From the NCBI GenBank assembly GCA_023251415.1, contig JAHEYX010000179.1, forward strand, positions 1-6,672: DNA of 6,672 bases, read 5' to 3'. The stretch is from Chitinophagales bacterium. GTDB lineage: Bacteria > Bacteroidota > Bacteroidia > Chitinophagales > CAIODY01. A model generated the notes under the pieces. The model had not been told where the DNA came from, did not search any database, and saw only the letters and a program-made list of their open reading frames with translations. This document shows positions 4,041 to 6,672 of the stretch, piece after piece (position 1 is the stretch's first letter; every line of letters begins with the position of its first letter). The translations under genes were made by a program, and so were the position numbers.

Positions 4041-6672
4041 TTATTTAATCCGATACCAATTCGTACCATTACTAATGATCATAATCGATCCGGTTGAAGC
4101 GGATAAGCTATAATTAGCTGCGGATGTTGTGTTGAAGTCAATTATGCTTGATACTGTAATGTTGCCGCTTGTTCCGGTGTGACGAATAATATAAACCATC
4201 CCGGAAGAAGAGGAAGCTGCCGGTGGTGTAAAGGTACCTGAGCTAATTAATACGACTGAATTAGCGGTAGAATTACCTGTACTCAAAGCAAAAGTACCAT
4301 TAGCTTGAAAATCAGCTGTTGGTGTATTCGTATTTACCCCTACATTACCACTTGAGCCTTGTACAAAAATGTTATAAGTGGACCCATCGTTGGTCCAAAG
4401 AAAATCATTGTTATAGGAATTAAAGTAAGCACGTCCTGAAAAAATACCGCCGGTGCCTGAATTGGCGTAACCAAATGTGGAAGACAAATTGCCTGCACTA
4501 CTGTAAAAATCAAAACTGCTATATCCACTAGAGCTGGTATTTTGAAGTACCGCATTAGCTGATCCGGAATTGCTATAAACAATATGTAATGGCGCGGTTG
4601 GAGTAGTAGTTCCGATACCAACCATACCATTACCTAAAATAGTCATTTTAGTGGTTGGTGCATTGTCGGCAATACCTGTTGAACCTGCAGAAGCCGTTTG
4701 CAATTGTATTTGTGATGTTCCAGTACCTGTTGAAGTACCTGCTGAAAGCATTAAATTTCCACCGGTTAGATTAGTACCACCACTAACAGCTCCACCGGCC
4801 AATAACGTTAAGTTGTTTCCAGCCGTAGCTGCCGTTGTGTGACGTTCCATTCCAATAGTACGCGCTGCCTGACCACTTAAGCTTAAAAAGTAAGAAGGAC
4901 TTGAAGTTCCAATACCCAATTTACCTGTTCCAGATGGATTAAATATGAAATTACCGTTCGTTGAATTAAAACTTAAATTATTAGCATTCATGGTTACTGT
5001 TCTAGCTCCACGAAGCGTTCCGTCGGTTTTATAAATAGAGGAGTCTAAGCTTGTTAAGTTCAATGCAGAAGAAGCAAACCCATTGATTGTAGAAGTTAAA
5101 CTTCCACTGGCTAAGCTTAACGCATTAGAATTGATAATGGTTACAGTACTTCCGTTTACACCATTCACAGTGGTGCTTAAATTATTTGCTGCAGAGGTAT
5201 TGCTCACACTTGAAACGGTGGATGCAGTTGCCGCTATACCATTAACAGTACTGGTTAAGGTGTTAGTTGCTAATGATAATGTATTTGTAGTAGTACCTGT
5301 TTGGTTTGTCCAGCTTAAATTTCCGGCTCCATCTGTGCTTAATTGTTGTCCGGCACTACCTACTGTCAAAGGCAATATATAGTTAATGGTAGAAGCTTGA
5401 GCGCCGGCCTTAAAGGAAGAATAGTTTGAGCCACTGCCACTTGCTTCGTAAAAGCGCATTTCACCAGCTGTATTAGTAGTATTTGTTAAACCAATATTTC
5501 CACCTGAAAAATCGGCTAATAATCCACTCGTAATGGTTGAAGTTCCAATTCCTAATTCATTAGTAGTTGTTAGTTTGCCAATAAAAGATGATTTATTGTT
5601 AGTAGGTGAAATTTGGAAATCACCATTGCTTAAAGTTGTAAATAAAGTATAGTTAGTGGCATCATAACCCAAACGTAATTGAGATACCGTATTTACAATA
5701 TGCAATCTTGTTTTAGGAGCATTTGTACCTATTCCAACATTTCCTGTAGAATCCACAATCATTCGCTCTGTACCATTCGTTCTCATACGTAAACTCTTAT
5801 TATCGGTTGTTCCGATAAAGCTGGTAGCGTAAGAAGTTCCCGAATTTCCGGTTAAGCTCCAAGCTTTTGAAACAATAGCCGGTGTTAAATCAAGTGCAGT
5901 AGTAGCTACACCATTAACTGTATTGGTTAATGATGCTCCGCTTAAACTGCTTGTATTGGTATTAATGATATTCACCGATGTTCCTGCAACACCATTTACG
6001 GTAGTTGACAAGCTATTGGTAGCCGAGGTATTACTAACCGTATTCACCGCAGTGGCAGTAGCTGTAACACCATTAACGACAGAAGTTATTGTATTTGTCG
6101 GATTGCTTAAGGTATTGGTCGATGCTGCTAATACATTAGCGATTGTTCTTCTACGAATATTTCCATTGGCATCTAAAGTACTTATAGAGTCCGTAGTTGC
6201 TCCACTGCTAATTGACCGAACACGTAATGTTCCGTTGATATCTAAAAGTGCTGATGGTAAGGTAGTTCCTATCCCAATATTGCCCGTACTAAGTACACGC
6301 ATACGTTCAGTTCCGCTAGTCTTAGTAACAAAATCTACTCCATCACTAGTCCCGATATAATTTGTAGAAGCAGAAGTCGAAGCATTACCGGTTGATTTCC
6401 AAAATCCGGTATTGCCATTTGCTGCACCGGCACTTTCAATAACCCATTTAGAAGTTCCGTCACTAATCAATTGAACAATATCGCCAGTTGCTGATAATGT
6501 AAAAGATGAACTACCATCAATTGAATTGGAGCCGTTTGGATTGATTTGTACACTTCCGGCTGCCGCTCTTTTAATAACGTAAACGCGTCCTTTGGTTGAA
6601 CTGATTGTTGGTAAGGTTACGGTTATTGCACTTGCATTACGGCAGATCACTATACAGTATGTGGAGTCTAAC
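4041..6672 (-). CDS. Repetitive fibre-like (tail-fibre-type) protein, 5' end beyond window
   Basis: The frame is open to the right edge (876 codons plus TAA at 4043-4041). The GTG at 6650 is only an internal valine: in-frame codons continue upstream as LDSTYCI, which joins smoothly to VICRNASAITVTLP. Residue numbers here count from that codon. The protein is rich in Ser, Thr, Asn and Gly and almost lacks Cys. It has six GNIGIGT-type motifs (123, 303, 364, 576, 675, 768), the last two well spaced and often followed by Pro and an L-x-I strand. It also has two 79-residue VNG modules, two 58-residue W-GTERM modules, an AGEMRFYE...LSTDGAGNLSW segment (396-447) and a GGNLMLSAG...PTTKMTILGNG segment (630-675). 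Such units occur in long fibre-like proteins of Bacteroidota and their phages, probably as intertwined beta structures. No S74 chaperone domain and no T9SS tail is visible at the C-terminus, which ends NGTNWYRIK. Function is unknown; a surface or structural role is inferred. Confidence 0.85.
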   Translation of the reverse strand, partial: LDSTYCIVICRNASAITVTLPTISSTKGRVYVIKRAAAGSVQINPNGSNSIDGSSSFTLSATGDIVQLISDGTSKWVIESAGAANGNTGFWKSTGNASTSASTNYIGTSDGVDFVTKTSGTERMRVLSTGNIGIGTTLPSALLDINGTLRVRSISSGATTDSISTLDANGNIRRRTIANVLAASTNTLSNPTNTITSVVNGVTATATAVNTVSNTSATNSLSTTVNGVAGTSVNIINTNTSSLSGASLTNTVNGVATTALDLTPAIVSKAWSLTGNSGTSYATSFIGTTDNKSLRMRTNGTERMIVDSTGNVGIGTNAPKTRLHIVNTVSQLRLGYDATNYTLFTTLSNGDFQISPTNNKSSFIGKLTTTNELGIGTSTITSGLLADFSGGNIGLTNTTNTAGEMRFYEASGSGSNYSSFKAGAQASTINYILPLTVGSAGQQLSTDGAGNLSWTNQTGTTTNTLSLATNTLTSTVNGIAATASTVSSVSNTSAANNLSTTVNGVNGSTVTIINSNALSLASGSLTSTINGFASSALNLTSLDSSIYKTDGTLRGARTVTMNANNLSFNSTNGNFIFNPSGTGKLGIGTSSPSYFLSLSGQAARTIGMERHTTAATAGNNLTLLAGGAVSGGTNLTGGNLMLSAGTSTGTGTSQIQLQTASAGSTGIADNAPTTKMTILGNGMVGIGTTTPTAPLHIVYSNSGSANAVLQNTSSSGYSSFDFYSSAGNLSSTFGYANSGTGGIFSGRAYFNSYNNDFLWTNDGSTYNIFVQGSSGNVGVNTNTPTADFQANGTFALSTGNSTANSVVLISSGTFTPPAASSSSGMVYIIRHTGTSGNITVSSIIDFNTTSAANYSLSASTGSIMIISNGTNWYRIK
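4044..4262 (-). repeat. Terminal beta-rich module, copy 2 (C-terminal end)
   Basis: Residues 797-869, the end of the fibre-like protein. GMVYIIRH corresponds to GRVYVIKR of copy 1, and LSASTGSIMIISNGTNWYRI to LSATGDIVQLISDGTSKWVI. Similarity is moderate, with probable small gaps between the hallmarks. Confidence 0.55.
5052..5288 (-). repeat. VNG module, copy 2 (79 residues)
   Basis: Residues 455-533, with units TVNGIAATA, TVNGVNGST and TINGFASSA. It is the same length as copy 1 and lies 831 bp (277 codons) further along the gene. It is followed not by a W-GTERM module but by a YKTDGTLRGARTVTMNANN segment and another GIGT motif. Confidence 0.85.
5688..5861 (-). repeat. W-GTERM-GIGT module, copy 2 (58 residues)
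   Basis: Residues 264-321, beginning W-S-L-TGN and ending with GNVGIGTNAPKTRLHIVNT. This copy follows directly after VNG copy 1, and its start is offset exactly 180 codons from that of copy 1 of this module. Confidence 0.8.
5883..6119 (-). repeat. VNG module, copy 1 (79 residues)
   Basis: Residues 178-256 contain three VNG units (VVNGVTATA, TVNGVAGTS, TVNGVATTA) joined by Ser/Thr/Asn-rich stretches. They align without gaps to copy 2 at 5052-5288, with about 51 of 79 residues identical by eye. Confidence 0.85.
6228..6401 (-). repeat. W-GTERM-GIGT module, copy 1 (58 residues)
   Basis: Residues 84-141 run W-x-x-TGN...IGT-x-D...GTERM-x-V...STGNIGIGT-x-x-P...L-x-I. They align without gaps to residues 264-321 (5688-5861). 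GTERM followed by GNIGIGT is a recurrent pair in fibre-like proteins of Bacteroidota. Confidence 0.8.
6435..6629 (-). repeat. Terminal beta-rich module, copy 1 (N-terminal side)
   Basis: Residues about 8-72 of the fibre-like protein, counted from 6650. Hallmarks are TLP, then GRVYVIKR, then LSATGDIVQLISDGTSKWVI. The same order of hallmarks recurs at the extreme C-terminus (4044-4262), suggesting the same fold at both ends of the chain. Confidence 0.55.

Noticed and set aside
4340..4842. Open frames at 4340-4630 (minus, another frame) and 4651-4842 (plus)
   Set aside because: Both overlap the fibre-like coding region completely, in a low-complexity stretch where stop codons are scarce in other frames.
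5083..6360. Two plus-strand open frames (5083-5382 and 5923-6360) with similar hydrophobic, Val/Leu-rich translations
   Set aside because: Their mutual similarity is explained by lying antisense to the two VNG modules; they are shadows of the duplication, not membrane proteins.
4041..6672. Prophage or contractile injection system
   Set aside because: Only the fibre-like protein hints at it. No capsid, tail, terminase, lysis or integrase gene is in the window, and such proteins also occur as ordinary host genes in Bacteroidota.

Overview
The window looks like chromosomal DNA of a member of the Bacteroidota (Flavobacteriia/Sphingobacteriia/Chitinophagia-like; genus not determinable). The evidence is a T9SS-type C-terminal sorting domain starting in the left-edge gene, a sigma-54 activator plus LptE pair of the form common in this phylum, a TAnnTTTG-type promoter, weak or absent Shine-Dalgarno sequences, AT-rich DNA, and a long GIGT-repeat fibre-like protein of a kind common in Bacteroidota genomes.

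Layout from left to right. (1) 1-1522, minus strand: a secreted, Asp-box (BNR-like) beta-propeller protein with an Ig-like domain and the start of a type IX sorting domain; its 3' end lies beyond the left edge. (2) 1523-1711: a 189-bp divergent intergenic region with a good Bacteroidota promoter (TTG 1664-1666, TAGATTTG 1685-1692) facing right. (3) 1712-2956, plus: a sigma-54-dependent transcription activator without an N-terminal sensory domain, GTG start. (4) 2967-3488, plus: LptE-like outer-membrane lipoprotein, 10 bp after the activator and surely co-transcribed with it. (5) 3489-3935, minus: an OsmC-family protein whose stop codon directly abuts the lptE stop. (6) 3936-4040: a short spacer with a weak possible terminator. 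(7) 4041 to the right edge, minus: at least 876 residues of a highly repetitive, Ser/Thr/Asn/Gly-rich fibre-like protein; its true start is beyond the right edge.

The activator and LptE form the one clear functional unit: regulation of, and a structural part for, lipopolysaccharide delivery to the outer membrane. The two flanking large proteins are probably exported or surface-exposed. Nothing here amounts to a clearly new system, and I see no RNA genes, CRISPR array, insertion sequence or integrase. The most interesting object is the fibre-like protein: it is made of duplicated modules, begins and ends with what looks like the same beta-rich domain, and lacks both a recognisable S74 chaperone domain and a T9SS tail.
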